A stretch of 45,701 bases of DNA from Verrucomicrobiales bacterium (lineage in GTDB: Bacteria; Verrucomicrobiota; Verrucomicrobiia; Limisphaerales; JAQGOV01): contig JAQGOV010000105.1 of the NCBI GenBank assembly GCA_028293425.1, positions 1-45,701 of the forward strand, written 5' to 3'. Below are positions 25,516-34,631 of this stretch, piece after piece. Position 1 is the stretch's first letter. Every line of letters begins with the position of its first letter. A program made the position numbers and the translations under genes. The notes beneath the pieces are model-generated. The model ran no database searches and had not been told where the DNA came from. It saw only the letters and a program-made list of their open reading frames with translations.

Positions 25516-28500
25516 ATGACGAACTTTGTCATGATTCCGGCCACCGGCGCACGGGTGCTCCGTTTCGTGGGTGATCGACTTGTTTTTACGCTCCAACGGG
25601 CGGATGGCAAAACCCTGCCCGAAGGCTGGCGTGCCTTTCTCCGAACAAACCTGGGGCGAGGCTCGGTCCTCCGGCAAGAAATTATCAATGCCCACTCCGG
25701 ACGCCGCCGCTTGGCGCAATCCTCTTGGCGAGATGTCCCCATGGAAAGTCTTGATGGCGAATGGCGCCGGGAAATCGTGATGAACGAAGTCGGTTATTTC
25801 CGCGCCAAGGCTTATGCGGTTGACCCCCAGGGCCGCCAGCATTGGCCGGACGGACCTGACCTCGGCATCAGCATCCATCCTGACAGTTATCGGACAGCCA
25901 ACTCGATTTATTGCGCCTTCGTGCGCATGTTTGGCGAATCGCGAACCGCCATCTCCACGCGCAATCCGCTCTTTGAAATGCAACTCGCAGAGCTTGACCA
26001 GCAGGGATTCACAGTGATTCCTCCAAGTGGCAAGCTCCGGGATTTAATCAAAGCCCTGCCCCACATCGTGGATACCCTTGGGTGCCGCATTCTGCACCTT
26101 CTCCCGGTGAATCCAACACCGACTGTCTTTGCCCGCATGGGACGCTATGGAAGCCCTTATGCCTCGCTGGATTTGACAGGCATCGACCCCGCGCTCGTCG
26201 AGTTCGACAAAAAAACCACCGGGGTCGACCAGTTTAAAGAATTGACCTTTGCTGCGCATTGTCGCGGCGCACGCGTCTTCCTGGACATCGTGATCAATCA
26301 CACGGGTTGGGGCGCATGGCTCCAGGAACATCATCCCGAGTGGTACCTGCGCAAAGAGAACGGAGAATTCATCAGCCCCGGCGCGTGGGGGACTTTTTGG
26401 GAAGACCTGAGCGAGTTGGATCACCGGCATCCCAAGCTCTGGGAATACATCGCGGACGTGCTGCTGACATGGTGCCGTCGTGGCGTAGACGGTTTTCGGT
26501 GCGATGCCGGTTACAAAATCCCGGTTCCCGCGTGGCAATACATCACAGCTCGCGTCCTGGATGAATTTCCTGAAACAATTTTCCTGTTGGAAGGCTTGGG
26601 CGGATCCTGGGAAGCTACGGAAAACCTGCTCACTGACGGCGGCATGCAGTGGGCTTATTCCGAGCTGTTCCAAAATTATTCCGGCTCTGCAGTATCCAGC
26701 TACCTGGATTACAGCAATGGCCAGAACGAACGAGTCGGCCTCTACGTCCACTACAGCGAAACCCATGATAACGATCGTCTGGCTAAGGAAGGCCGCACTT
26801 GGTCTCTGCTTCGGAATCGGCTCTGCGCATTAACCAGCGCCAGTGGTGGCTTTGGATTTACCTGTGGGGTGGAATGGCTGGCCACGGAAAAGCTCAATGT
26901 GCATTCCAGCCGCGGCCTGTCTTGGGGTAACCCCGAAAACATTGTCCCTGAGCTGGCTGAGTTGAACCGGTTGCTTGCGCATCATCCCTGTTTTCTGGAT
27001 GGAGCAAGCCTGACCCGCCTCAACGCCGCCCATTCGCCCATTTATGCGTTGAGCCGGATCTCTGCGGAAGGGTTGGATAAGGTCCTGGTGCTCGTTAATA
27101 CCGACCTGAATTCCGCTCATCCTTTTGCCTTAAGCCAGCAGGATTTTGTTGAGATGGGCGAGCCGCAACTCGATCTGCTTACCCAAAAACCTTTCGTTTG
27201 GGAGAAGCGGAGCGCGAATGAGGTCGGTTTCCAAATGCCCGCCGGTGGCTGTTTTTGTTTGGCGCTCGGTCTCCTTCCACGGGGGCTCACCGGAAACAGC
27301 TACCGCAAGGCGCGTGCGCAGGCTGCCTGGCTGGTGACAGCCCTTCGAGAAACATTGCCGTGTGAGGAGGTTGGCCCTTACCACTGGAGGGAACTGGCGG
27401 AAAGGGTGAACACTTCCCCAAGCCGGGTGCTATCAAGTCTCAGTGTCCTGAAGCCCGAACTGGCCCGAACCAATCTGGTCACGGCTCTTGACGATGCCTT
27501 GGCATCAGAGCATTACCCAAACGTTGTGCTTTGGTCCCAACTCGATGTGCGCCGTATCACTCCTGTCCCGCCCGGTCATTGGCTGTTGGTCGAGGATAAA
27601 GCGCCTTTCCGCGCAACGCTGAAATGTGGCGATCGGCAATACCACGTGGAGTCGATCGAAACCAAAAGCGGACACGTTGCTTCCTTCCATCCGAACATTT
27701 ACACCGGCAATGTCGAATTGGAAATGGAGCGTTATGGCGCCGGGGAAACGATGCTCGCGGCGACTGTAAGGTTTCTTTCGGCTGAACCGCAGGTCGCCGG
27801 GTTGCGAACCACGGCTGACCTCGCCCGGAAAGCCGGCAATATAAAGGCTCCCACTGGTCTGGCTTTGCTGACCAACGGCATCGGTGGCATGGCTCGAATC
27901 CACGCCAACCTCGGCGAGGTAACGTCAAAATATGACTGCGCCCTTGCTGCGAACCTTCACGCCAGCGTTCCCGTGGACCGGCATATTTTCGCAAAACGCA
28001 TCCGGGTCTGGGTAGCTGCGGATGGTTTCATTTCACCGCTCAACGACGATAGCCTCGTGGAATTCCTGCCCGGCCCTCCGGCCAGATGGCGCTTTGTGGC
28101 CGGAGCGGGTGACGGCAGAATGATCGAGATCCAGGTGGTCGCCGATATGATCCCTGGTTGGAACACCACTGTGCTCCGTTTTATCCGGCCAGGGAGTCTT
28201 CCCCTTTTCGGCAAAGAGCTGCCTCCCGAATCCAAAGTGAGCCTGACCGTCCGGGTGGATATTGAGGACCGCAGCTTCCATATGGAAACGGAGCGGAATC
28301 CCGGTGCTGAACATCATTTCGCGGCGAACTCCCGGCCGCTCACCGATAAAACCGGTTTCGAGTTCACGCCAGCAGCCGATCGCCATTTGCGGGCTTTCAC
28401 GGATTCCGGCTTCTACCATCACGAAGCTGAATGGAGCATGGGAATCTTCCATCCAGTCGAAGCTTCCAGGGGACAGCGAACCCACGCGGACGCCTTTAGT

Positions 28501-29868
28501 CCCGGTTGGTTTGAGTTGCCTATCTCCAAGGGTACAAGCGTCACCCTCGTGCTGAACGCGGATCGGCAGGAGCCTCCGGCTGGCATTCTCAAAACGTTGG
28601 AAGTCGCTCGGGAGACTCAGAACGAGGAAACCGTCAAAAGGTCGGAGCAGCAGGATGCCTTTGGCCGCCAGCTCGCCCTTGCGGTTCAGGCCTTCGTAGT
28701 CCGCCGCGAGAACGGGAAAACGGTCATCGCTGGTTATCCTTGGTTTTTGGACTGGGGCCGGGATTCGCTCATTTGCGCGAGAGGAATGCTCGCAGCGGGA
28801 ATGACCGAAGAAGTGGAGCACCTCCTGATTACCTTCGGTAGGTTTGCAGCGAAAGGCACCTTGCCCAACAGCATCCATGGCGAGGACGCTTCGAACCGCG
28901 ACACCAGCGATGCACCGCTCTGGTATGGCATCGTATGCGAAGAATTGGCCGAACTCACGGGCCAGCGCATCCTCGATGTCAAAGTGGACTCCAACGGCCG
29001 CACGATTACCGACGTGCTCCTAGAAATTGCCACCGGCTACCGGGATGGCACTCCCAACGGCATTCGAATGGACCGGGCCTCTGGTTTGATCTGGAGCCCG
29101 AGCCATTTTACCTGGATGGATACCAATTACCCTGCGGGCACTCCTCGCGAAGGCTACCCCGTGGAAATCCAGGTGCTCTGGATCCGGCTGCTCCGGCATC
29201 TGGCGAAGCTGGATTTGAAAGAAAGTCCGCAATGGGCGGAGCTGGCCAGGCTCGCCGAAGGCTCTTTTGAACGGCTTTTCTGGCTGGAGAACCGCGGCTA
29301 TTTCTCCGATCTTTTAATTGCTTCACCCTACCGACCCGCAGCCGAAGCCGTCGCTGACGATGCGCTCCGGAGCAATTATCTTTTTGCTATCAGCCTCGGT
29401 TTGGTCAGCGGCCAGAAAGCCCGCCGCGCAGTGGACGCCGCTGCTCGTTACCTCGTGGTCCCAGGGGCTTTGAGGACACTGGCTCCGCTCCCTGTGGAAC
29501 AGCCCTTGGCGATTTACCTGCATGGCGCTCTGCTGAACAATCCGAACGCTCCGTACCAGGGCCGTTATGAGGGCGACGAAGATACCCGACGGAAAGCCGC
29601 CTACCACAATGGAACCGCCTGGACTTGGACTTTCCCGAGCTTTTGTGAAGCGTTAGCGGAAGCCTGGGAGCACTCCCCGCAGTCCATAGCCGCAGCCCGA
29701 AGCTACCTGGCGAGCATGGACACTCTCATGAATGAGGGTTGCCTGGGCCAACTGCCGGAAATTGTGGACGGCGACGCACCCCACGAGCAAAGAGGCTGCG
29801 ATGCGCAGGCTTGGGGTGCTACGGAAGCGCTGCGGGTTTGGAGGAAACTAAATACCCCGAACCGGTAA
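25516..29868 (+). CDS. Giant two-domain glycogen debranching enzyme (GH13 glucanotransferase plus GH133 amylo-alpha-1,6-glucosidase)
   Basis: The protein (about 1450 residues; numbers below count from the track ATG at 25321) joins two enzymes. The first is a GH13-type barrel with 'LDIVINHTGWGAW' (about 322), the nucleophile Asp395 in 'VDGFRCDAGYK', Glu424 in 'LLEGLGGSW' and Asp483 in 'SETHDNDRLA'. The C-terminal third is a GH133 (alpha/alpha)6 domain with 'GYPWFLDWGRDSLICARG' (Asp1148), 'NGTAWTWTFPSF' and 'GQLPEIVDGD' (Glu1480). This is the layout of eukaryotic AGL: it moves a maltooligosaccharide, then hydrolyses the alpha-1,6 branch. The 65 codons before 25516 look non-coding, so the start is set at ATG 25516; another ATG lies at 25531. 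No signal peptide, so cytoplasmic. No other glycogen gene is adjacent. Confidence 0.9.
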   Translation: MTNFVMIPATGARVLRFVGDRLVFTLQRADGKTLPEGWRAFLRTNLGRGSVLRQEIINAHSGRRRLAQSSWRDVPMESLDGEWRREIVMNEVGYFRAKAYAVDPQGRQHWPDGPDLGISIHPDSYRTANSIYCAFVRMFGESRTAISTRNPLFEMQLAELDQQGFTVIPPSGKLRDLIKALPHIVDTLGCRILHLLPVNPTPTVFARMGRYGSPYASLDLTGIDPALVEFDKKTTGVDQFKELTFAAHCRGARVFLDIVINHTGWGAWLQEHHPEWYLRKENGEFISPGAWGTFWEDLSELDHRHPKLWEYIADVLLTWCRRGVDGFRCDAGYKIPVPAWQYITARVLDEFPETIFLLEGLGGSWEATENLLTDGGMQWAYSELFQNYSGSAVSSYLDYSNGQNERVGLYVHYSETHDNDRLAKEGRTWSLLRNRLCALTSASGGFGFTCGVEWLATEKLNVHSSRGLSWGNPENIVPELAELNRLLAHHPCFLDGASLTRLNAAHSPIYALSRISAEGLDKVLVLVNTDLNSAHPFALSQQDFVEMGEPQLDLLTQKPFVWEKRSANEVGFQMPAGGCFCLALGLLPRGLTGNSYRKARAQAAWLVTALRETLPCEEVGPYHWRELAERVNTSPSRVLSSLSVLKPELARTNLVTALDDALASEHYPNVVLWSQLDVRRITPVPPGHWLLVEDKAPFRATLKCGDRQYHVESIETKSGHVASFHPNIYTGNVELEMERYGAGETMLAATVRFLSAEPQVAGLRTTADLARKAGNIKAPTGLALLTNGIGGMARIHANLGEVTSKYDCALAANLHASVPVDRHIFAKRIRVWVAADGFISPLNDDSLVEFLPGPPARWRFVAGAGDGRMIEIQVVADMIPGWNTTVLRFIRPGSLPLFGKELPPESKVSLTVRVDIEDRSFHMETERNPGAEHHFAANSRPLTDKTGFEFTPAADRHLRAFTDSGFYHHEAEWSMGIFHPVEASRGQRTHADAFSPGWFELPISKGTSVTLVLNADRQEPPAGILKTLEVARETQNEETVKRSEQQDAFGRQLALAVQAFVVRRENGKTVIAGYPWFLDWGRDSLICARGMLAAGMTEEVEHLLITFGRFAAKGTLPNSIHGEDASNRDTSDAPLWYGIVCEELAELTGQRILDVKVDSNGRTITDVLLEIATGYRDGTPNGIRMDRASGLIWSPSHFTWMDTNYPAGTPREGYPVEIQVLWIRLLRHLAKLDLKESPQWAELARLAEGSFERLFWLENRGYFSDLLIASPYRPAAEAVADDALRSNYLFAISLGLVSGQKARRAVDAAARYLVVPGALRTLAPLPVEQPLAIYLHGALLNNPNAPYQGRYEGDEDTRRKAAYHNGTAWTWTFPSFCEALAEAWEHSPQSIAAARSYLASMDTLMNEGCLGQLPEIVDGDAPHEQRGCDAQAWGATEALRVWRKLNTPNR

Positions 29869-29879
29869 ACGGTTCGGGG
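29855..29879. terminator. Strong hairpin at the end of the debranching enzyme gene
   Basis: CCCCGAACCG-GTAAA-CGGTTCGGGG is a perfect 10-bp stem. The TAA stop codon of the debranching enzyme lies in its loop, and the left arm encodes the last residues. On the minus strand it is followed by TATTTAGTTTCC, so it may end the lipoprotein transcript from the other side; on the plus strand no U-run follows. A bidirectional terminator or mRNA 3'-end protector is likely. Confidence 0.65.
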
Positions 29880-29905
29880 CGTGCAACTTACCTGTTATCC
29901 GAGCA

Positions 29906-30151
29906 TTATTGTGAAAAGTCACGATCTGTACTCACGGGGGGCGGGGAATGCTCATTGGTCCCTGGTGTCCGTAAAGCCCCTGAAGGTACGTTCCCCATAT
30001 CGCTGCTGGAACTGCCGGAATTCCAGTCCGATTGGGTACCAACACCGCCTCGCGAGGTGTCGTTCTGATTGTAAGTTCCACCGCGATCTCCGTGGTGTGC
30101 ACAACCCGCCAAACCGAGGCTGGCGAGCAGTATAAATAGATATCTTTTCAT
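29906..30151 (-). CDS. Small lipoprotein
   Basis: An 80-residue protein with a lipoprotein signal 'KRYLFILLASLGLAGC' (lipobox LAGC) followed by a hydrophilic, probably disordered Gly/Ser/Asn-rich chain. The ATG at 30151 is chosen over the track start because GGAGG lies five bases upstream, one of the best ribosome-binding sites in the window. It should be anchored to the outer or inner membrane by its lipidated Cys. No known domain follows. It converges on the debranching gene across the hairpin. Confidence 0.8.
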   Translation of the reverse strand: MKRYLFILLASLGLAGCAHHGDRGGTYNQNDTSRGGVGTQSDWNSGSSSSDMGNVPSGALRTPGTNEHSPPPVSTDRDFSQ

Positions 30152-30189
30152 TTTACCTCCATTGTTACCTGCATAAACCAACGCTGGAT

Positions 30190-30340
30190 TTTAACCAGGC
30201 ACAAGGGGCTAATCTCCGGTCCAAAGGGGGTGAAAACCCCAACGAACCGCTTCCCGGAAGAAGGGTAGGAATATACCTGACTCCCTTTGATTCTTTTGTT
30301 TCCAAACAAAGCTTGCTAAATTTTCATGGTTAAGCTAGGA
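30190..30340 (+). promoter_or_regulatory. Possible structured leader of the pseudopilin gene
   Basis: The 230-bp gap before the pseudopilin gene has several short stems close together: GGGG-GTGAAAA-CCCC, CTTCC-C-GGAAG, GGTA-GGAATA-TACC, and TTTGTTT-CC-AAACAAA. I checked by eye for cyclic-di-GMP riboswitch landmarks and found none. It may be a leader RNA or only chance pairing. Confidence 0.25.
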
Positions 30341-30381
30341 ATTGGAACAGCTCCAACAACTTTGGTCTAATAAGACGACGC

Positions 30382-31188
30382 ATGCAAATCCAGGCGCAAC
30401 AGTGGTCGTTTTTAAAGTTCCGACGGGACAGAGTCCACAGTGGTTTTACTTTGGTTGAACTGCTGGTGGTGATTGCCATTGTCGCGGTACTTGCGGCACT
30501 CCTGCTCCCCGCACTTAATAACGCCAAGGAACAGGGACGCTCGGCGCTGTGTAAAAACAATATGCGCCAGCTCACCTTGGGCATCCTGATGTACGCGGAT
30601 GAAAATGACTTTTACCTCCCTTGGCCTGGAGATGTGAACCGCAATTTGGAACCTGACTGGGTTTGGGGTGGCCAGCCCACCATCAACCCCTTTAACTCAG
30701 CTTCCTGGGCAGCCCCCGATTTTGGATTCCGGGCCGATGCCGGTTCCGTTTACAGCTACGCCACCAGCCAGCCTCGCATCCCATCAACCGATTATTCCAA
30801 GCCGAACCTAAGAAACACCTATCCGCTTTACCGATGCCCAAGCACAGGCAAGCTGGGTGAATCCTTGCGCGTGAACTTCAGCATGAACGGCTGGTTAAAC
30901 CCTGGGGCCATTACCTCCAGCAGTTCTGCTCCAGTGGGCGAGAGAGGCGTAATGCACACGGCCATCGCTAACCCCTCGGAGAAAATCCTGCTCATGAACG
31001 AGGACCCCAAGACGATGAACAACGCGGCCTTTTATCCGCAGAACGCCTCAGCCAGCGACCAGTTTCTCATGCATCTCGGCCGGGCCAATATCAGCTTTAT
31101 TGATGGGCATATCTACAGTGCCTCGCGCAAGGAAGTTAAGATCATGCTCAACAGCACCGCGCACTATTTCGACACTTCCCAGCCCTGA
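30382..31188 (+). CDS. Type II secretion/type IV pilin-like protein with prepilin N-terminal motif
   Basis: A 268-residue pseudopilin. After a basic leader comes '[25 protein letters not shown]', with the Gly/Phe cleavage-methylation site and Glu5. The body contains '[13 protein letters not shown]'-like sequence ('[24 protein letters not shown]'), typical of the large pseudopilin family in PVC bacteria. The C-terminus '[16 protein letters not shown]' corresponds to their H-x-DG-type tail. Such proteins are exported, cleaved by prepilin peptidase and assembled at the membrane; PVC genomes carry many copies, most without a known cargo. No secretion ATPase lies nearby. It converges on livF. Confidence 0.9.
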   Translation: MQIQAQQWSFLKFRRDRVHSGFTLVELLVVIAIVAVLAALLLPALNNAKEQGRSALCKNNMRQLTLGILMYADENDFYLPWPGDVNRNLEPDWVWGGQPTINPFNSASWAAPDFGFRADAGSVYSYATSQPRIPSTDYSKPNLRNTYPLYRCPSTGKLGESLRVNFSMNGWLNPGAITSSSSAPVGERGVMHTAIANPSEKILLMNEDPKTMNNAAFYPQNASASDQFLMHLGRANISFIDGHIYSASRKEVKIMLNSTAHYFDTSQP

Positions 31189-31215
31189 TTCGAGCCGCCA
31201 TGGCTGTTGATTCAC

Positions 31216-31923
31216 TCAGCCACCCAGGTAAGCGCTCCTCACCTGCGGATTCACCCTCAGCGCCTCTGAAACATCCTGCAAGGTGACTCGTCCGGTTTCC
31301 AGAACATACCCGTAACGGGATACCTGTAACGCTAGATTGGCATTCTGCTCTACCAATAAAACGGTAATCCCGTGCGTTTTATTGACCTCCACAATCTTCT
31401 CAAAAATGGTCTTCACCAGCAGCGGAGCTATCCCGAGCGAGGGTTCATCCAGCATCAAAAACTTTGGCTTTGCCATCAACGCCCGACCAATCGCCAGCAT
31501 CTGCTGCTCACCGCCTGACAGTGTTCCCGCCATCTGCTTTTCGCGCTCCTTCAGCCGGGGAAACACAGCGTAAACGTAATCCATCTCTTTCTGGATTACC
31601 TGCTTGTCCGTCTGGAGGTAAGCACCGAGTTTGAGATTTTCCCAGACCGTCAGGTTCGCAAAAACCATCCGGCCCTCTGGCACATGGGAAATCCCGAGCC
31701 GCACGATCTCATGCGGCGGAAGGCCGGTGATGTTCCGTCCATTGTAAAGGATCTCGCCGCTCTTGGGACGAAGTAGCCCGGAAACAGTCCGGAGGGTCGT
31801 CGTTTTCCCAGCCCCGTTTGACCCGATAAGCGTTACAATATCTCCCTGCTTCACCTCGAGTGAAATAGAGTGCAACGCGCCAATCGCGCCGTAGTTGACT
31901 GTCAGATTCTTAATCTCGAGCAT
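31216..31923 (-). CDS. livF: Branched-chain amino acid ABC transporter, ATP-binding protein LivF
   Basis: A 235-residue ABC ATPase with Walker A 'GSNGAGKTT', the Q-loop segment, signature 'LSGGEQQM', Walker B 'FLMLDEPSLGIAP' and the switch His replaced by the LivF-type 'LLVEQNA'. The combination 'LDEPSLGIAPLLV' with 'VEQNANLAL' is typical of LivF rather than LivG. It powers uptake of leucine, isoleucine and valine or related amides from the cytoplasmic face. It is the last gene of livKHMGF, 12 bp after livG. Confidence 0.95.
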   Translation of the reverse strand: MLEIKNLTVNYGAIGALHSISLEVKQGDIVTLIGSNGAGKTTTLRTVSGLLRPKSGEILYNGRNITGLPPHEIVRLGISHVPEGRMVFANLTVWENLKLGAYLQTDKQVIQKEMDYVYAVFPRLKEREKQMAGTLSGGEQQMLAIGRALMAKPKFLMLDEPSLGIAPLLVKTIFEKIVEVNKTHGITVLLVEQNANLALQVSRYGYVLETGRVTLQDVSEALRVNPQVRSAYLGG

Positions 31924-31935
31924 GGCGGTCGTTGG

Positions 31936-32727
31936 TTACTTTAGGTGGTCGTCCCCCAGGTAAGCTTCGATTACTTTTGGATTCCGCCGCACCTCCTCTG
32001 GTGAGCCCTCCGCAATTTTAATCCCGTAATCCAAAACGACGATTCGCTGGCAAATGCCCATCACCACCTGCATATCGTGCTCCACGAGCAGCACCGCAAT
32101 CTTGAACTTATCTTTAATGAAACGGATTAGCCGCATCAGTTCCACTTTCTCGGTGGGATTCATGCCCGCCGCAGGCTCATCCAGCAACAGGAGCTTCGGC
32201 CGGGTCGCAAGCGCTCGCACAATTTCCAAACGCCGCTGGTCACCATACGGCAAATTCGTCGCCAACGAGTTGCGGAACCGGGTCAGTTGAAAAATATCTA
32301 GGATTTCGAGCACCTGTTTTTCCACCGACGCCTCTTCCTGATAAAACGCCTTGCCTCGCATAATGGCGTGGCGGAGTCCGCCTTTCAAATGCAACTGAAA
32401 GGCCACCCGAACATTGTCAAAAACGGATAGTGAAGAAAATAACCGGATGTTCTGGAACGTCCGTGCAATTCCGCGCGTCGTAATTTTGAAAGGCTTAAGC
32501 CCGGCTAGCGGTTCACCTTGGAAACGGATGGTGCCCTCGGTGGGAGCGTAGACTCCAGTGATGATGTTAAAAACGGTTGTTTTGCCCGCGCCATTGGGAC
32601 CGATTAACCCAACCAGATCCTCAGGCCCGATCTCCAGATCCAATGCGCTCACGGCCGTCAAACCGCCAAAGCGCATGGTACATCCTTGCAGGTGCAGAAG
32701 CGGGTTTTTGGCAGTGTTGTCGGCCAT
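31936..32727 (-). CDS. livG: Branched-chain amino acid ABC transporter, ATP-binding protein LivG
   Basis: A 263-residue ABC ATPase with Walker A 'GPNGAGKTT', the LivG-specific 'ARTFQNIRLF' Q-loop, the signature region as 'NLPYGDQRRLEIVRAL', Walker B 'LLLLDEPAAGMNP' and the switch 'VEHDM'. Its extra N- and C-terminal residues relative to LivF are normal for the family. It pairs with LivF under the LivHM channel. It lies 7 bp after livM. Confidence 0.95.
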   Translation of the reverse strand: MADNTAKNPLLHLQGCTMRFGGLTAVSALDLEIGPEDLVGLIGPNGAGKTTVFNIITGVYAPTEGTIRFQGEPLAGLKPFKITTRGIARTFQNIRLFSSLSVFDNVRVAFQLHLKGGLRHAIMRGKAFYQEEASVEKQVLEILDIFQLTRFRNSLATNLPYGDQRRLEIVRALATRPKLLLLDEPAAGMNPTEKVELMRLIRFIKDKFKIAVLLVEHDMQVVMGICQRIVVLDYGIKIAEGSPEEVRRNPKVIEAYLGDDHLK

Positions 32728-32734
32728 ACGCGCG

Positions 32735-33685
32735 CTATTTTTCCTTATACTGCCGACGCAACGTGAACAACCCCTGTGGGCGAACCAGCATCAGAATAAT
32801 GATCATCAACGAATAAAGAATCATCCGATACTCGGCAAAGGACCTCAACAGTTCCGGCATGATGGTCAGAAGCACAGCGGCAAGAATCACTCCAGTCGTG
32901 TTTCCCATGCCCCCCAGAATCACCATCACCACCACTTCAATGGAGCGCATGAAATTGAATCCATCTGGATTAATGTACTGCTTGAGGTGCGCGTAAAGAC
33001 CCCCAGCGATGCCCGCAAAAGCCGAACTGATGACAAAGGCCAGCACTTTATACTTCGTTGTGTTGATACCCATCGCTTCAGCCGCCACCTCGTCATCATG
33101 CACGGCCAGGAAACCTCGCCCATAGGTCGAATGAACCATAGTGGTGACAACGTAAACCGTTAGCGCCGCCAGCCCGTACGTCCAAAAAAAGGTTGTATAC
33201 GAGGGAATTCCCGTCATCCCTCGCGCGCCCCCCACAAACTCCATGTTTTGCAGCAGCACCCGGATAATTTCACCAAAACCTAATGTTACAATGGCCAGGT
33301 AATCCCCACGAAGCCGGAGCGAAGGAACGCCAACGATCAGCCCGGCCACTCCCGCGACAACTCCCCCGGCAAGCAGCGTTCCCATAAATGCCACGGACGT
33401 GACCACCGCATTTGCGGAAGCAAGATTGGGGAGTAACTTGGGTAAAATCTGGGTGGTCATCCAGGCGGAAGTGTACGCTCCTACAGCCATAAATCCCGCA
33501 TGGCCCAAGGAGAACTGGCCGGTGTAGCCGTTCACCAGGTTTAAGCTTACCGCCAGGATAATGTTGATCCCTATCCCCAGAATAACATCCAGGAAATACT
33601 GATCGATCCTGCCTGATACGGAAGAAATCCCAAAACTTAAAAGCGCGAAGGCCAGCAGCGTGAGTTTCGGGTTCTGCTTAATCAT
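32735..33685 (-). CDS. livM: Branched-chain amino acid ABC transporter, permease LivM
   Basis: A 316-residue permease with about eight to ten hydrophobic helices. 'NLVNGYTGQFSLGHAGFMAVGAYTSA' near the N-terminus and 'RLRGDYLAIVTLGFGEIIRV' in the coupling region are typical of LivM. 'HDDEVAAEAMGINTTKYKVLAFVISSAFAGIAGGL' is the EAA-like ATPase-contacting loop. It forms the inner-membrane channel with LivH. Its start overlaps the livH stop by 4 bp, showing translational coupling. Confidence 0.94.
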   Translation of the reverse strand: MIKQNPKLTLLAFALLSFGISSVSGRIDQYFLDVILGIGINIILAVSLNLVNGYTGQFSLGHAGFMAVGAYTSAWMTTQILPKLLPNLASANAVVTSVAFMGTLLAGGVVAGVAGLIVGVPSLRLRGDYLAIVTLGFGEIIRVLLQNMEFVGGARGMTGIPSYTTFFWTYGLAALTVYVVTTMVHSTYGRGFLAVHDDEVAAEAMGINTTKYKVLAFVISSAFAGIAGGLYAHLKQYINPDGFNFMRSIEVVVMVILGGMGNTTGVILAAVLLTIMPELLRSFAEYRMILYSLMIIILMLVRPQGLFTLRRQYKEK

Positions 33686-34581
33686 ACCTTCTCTACCTGG
33701 CTTTTGCCGAGCAACCCGGACGGCTTGAACAGCAGGATTCCAATCAGGATCGCAAATGCGATCGCATCGCGGTAGGTAGAAAACCTCGTTCCGGCCACCA
33801 GCGTCTCCACAACCCCAATGAGCAATCCCCCGAAAGCTGCGCCAGGAATATTTCCGATCCCCCCAAGCACCGCCGCCACGAAAGCCTTCAAGCCCGGCAA
33901 GATGCCCATCAAAGGTTCAATTTTAGGGTAGTTCTGGGCATACAGAATACCACCGGCCGCCGCCAGCGCGGAACCGATTGCGAAAGTAAACGAGATGACA
34001 ACATCGTTATTGATTCCTACCAGCGACGCGGCCTGCGCATTAAAGGAAAGCGCGCGCATGGCCGTCCCGATTTTTGTGCGCATCACAATGAATCGGAGGA
34101 CCAGCAACAGGATTGGAGCCAGGATGAACACGATGATTTGATTGGTCCCAAGCACAAGCGTGCCTACGTGAATTTTGCTGCTGGGCAGCAATTCGAAATA
34201 TTTGGGGCTCGGGCCAAATACCTTTTGACCTCCATACTCCAGCAACAGCGACACGCCAATCGCCGTAATCAACACCGTAAGCTTGGACCGCTCCCGCAGC
34301 GGCTTATACGCGAGCCGTTCGATAATGACGCCAAGGAGAGCGCAAACGCACATCGAGATCAGCAGCACGATCACTCCCCCGAAGATGGGCGCTGTCGGGA
34401 TGAAGTGCTGGATTTGTGGAGCAACATAGAATCCAATAAACGCTCCCACCATGAAGACATCGCTATGGGCGAAGTTGATGAAGCGCAGCACCCCGTAAAC
34501 CATCGTATAGCCCAAGGCAATCAGCGCGTACATGGAACCCAGGGAAAGGCCATTGACGAGTTGCTGAAGGAATTCTGACAT
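33682..34581 (-). CDS. livH: Branched-chain amino acid ABC transporter, permease LivH
   Basis: A 299-residue permease that begins 'LQQLVNGLSLGSMYALIALGYTMVYGVLRFINFAHSDVFM', the signature start of LivH, and has the EAA-like loop 'TAMRALSFNAQAASLVGINNDVVISFTFAIGSALAAAGGIL'. Eight or so membrane helices are evident. It ends with 'LLFKPSGLLGKSQVEKV'. It lies 50 bp after the binding-protein gene and overlaps livM by 4 bp. Confidence 0.95.
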   Translation of the reverse strand: MSEFLQQLVNGLSLGSMYALIALGYTMVYGVLRFINFAHSDVFMVGAFIGFYVAPQIQHFIPTAPIFGGVIVLLISMCVCALLGVIIERLAYKPLRERSKLTVLITAIGVSLLLEYGGQKVFGPSPKYFELLPSSKIHVGTLVLGTNQIIVFILAPILLLVLRFIVMRTKIGTAMRALSFNAQAASLVGINNDVVISFTFAIGSALAAAGGILYAQNYPKIEPLMGILPGLKAFVAAVLGGIGNIPGAAFGGLLIGVVETLVAGTRFSTYRDAIAFAILIGILLFKPSGLLGKSQVEKV

Positions 34582-34631
34582 TCGCGATTGGGCTGCACAT
34601 CCGTGCCGAAACCCGTTAAGGGCTGCAATGC

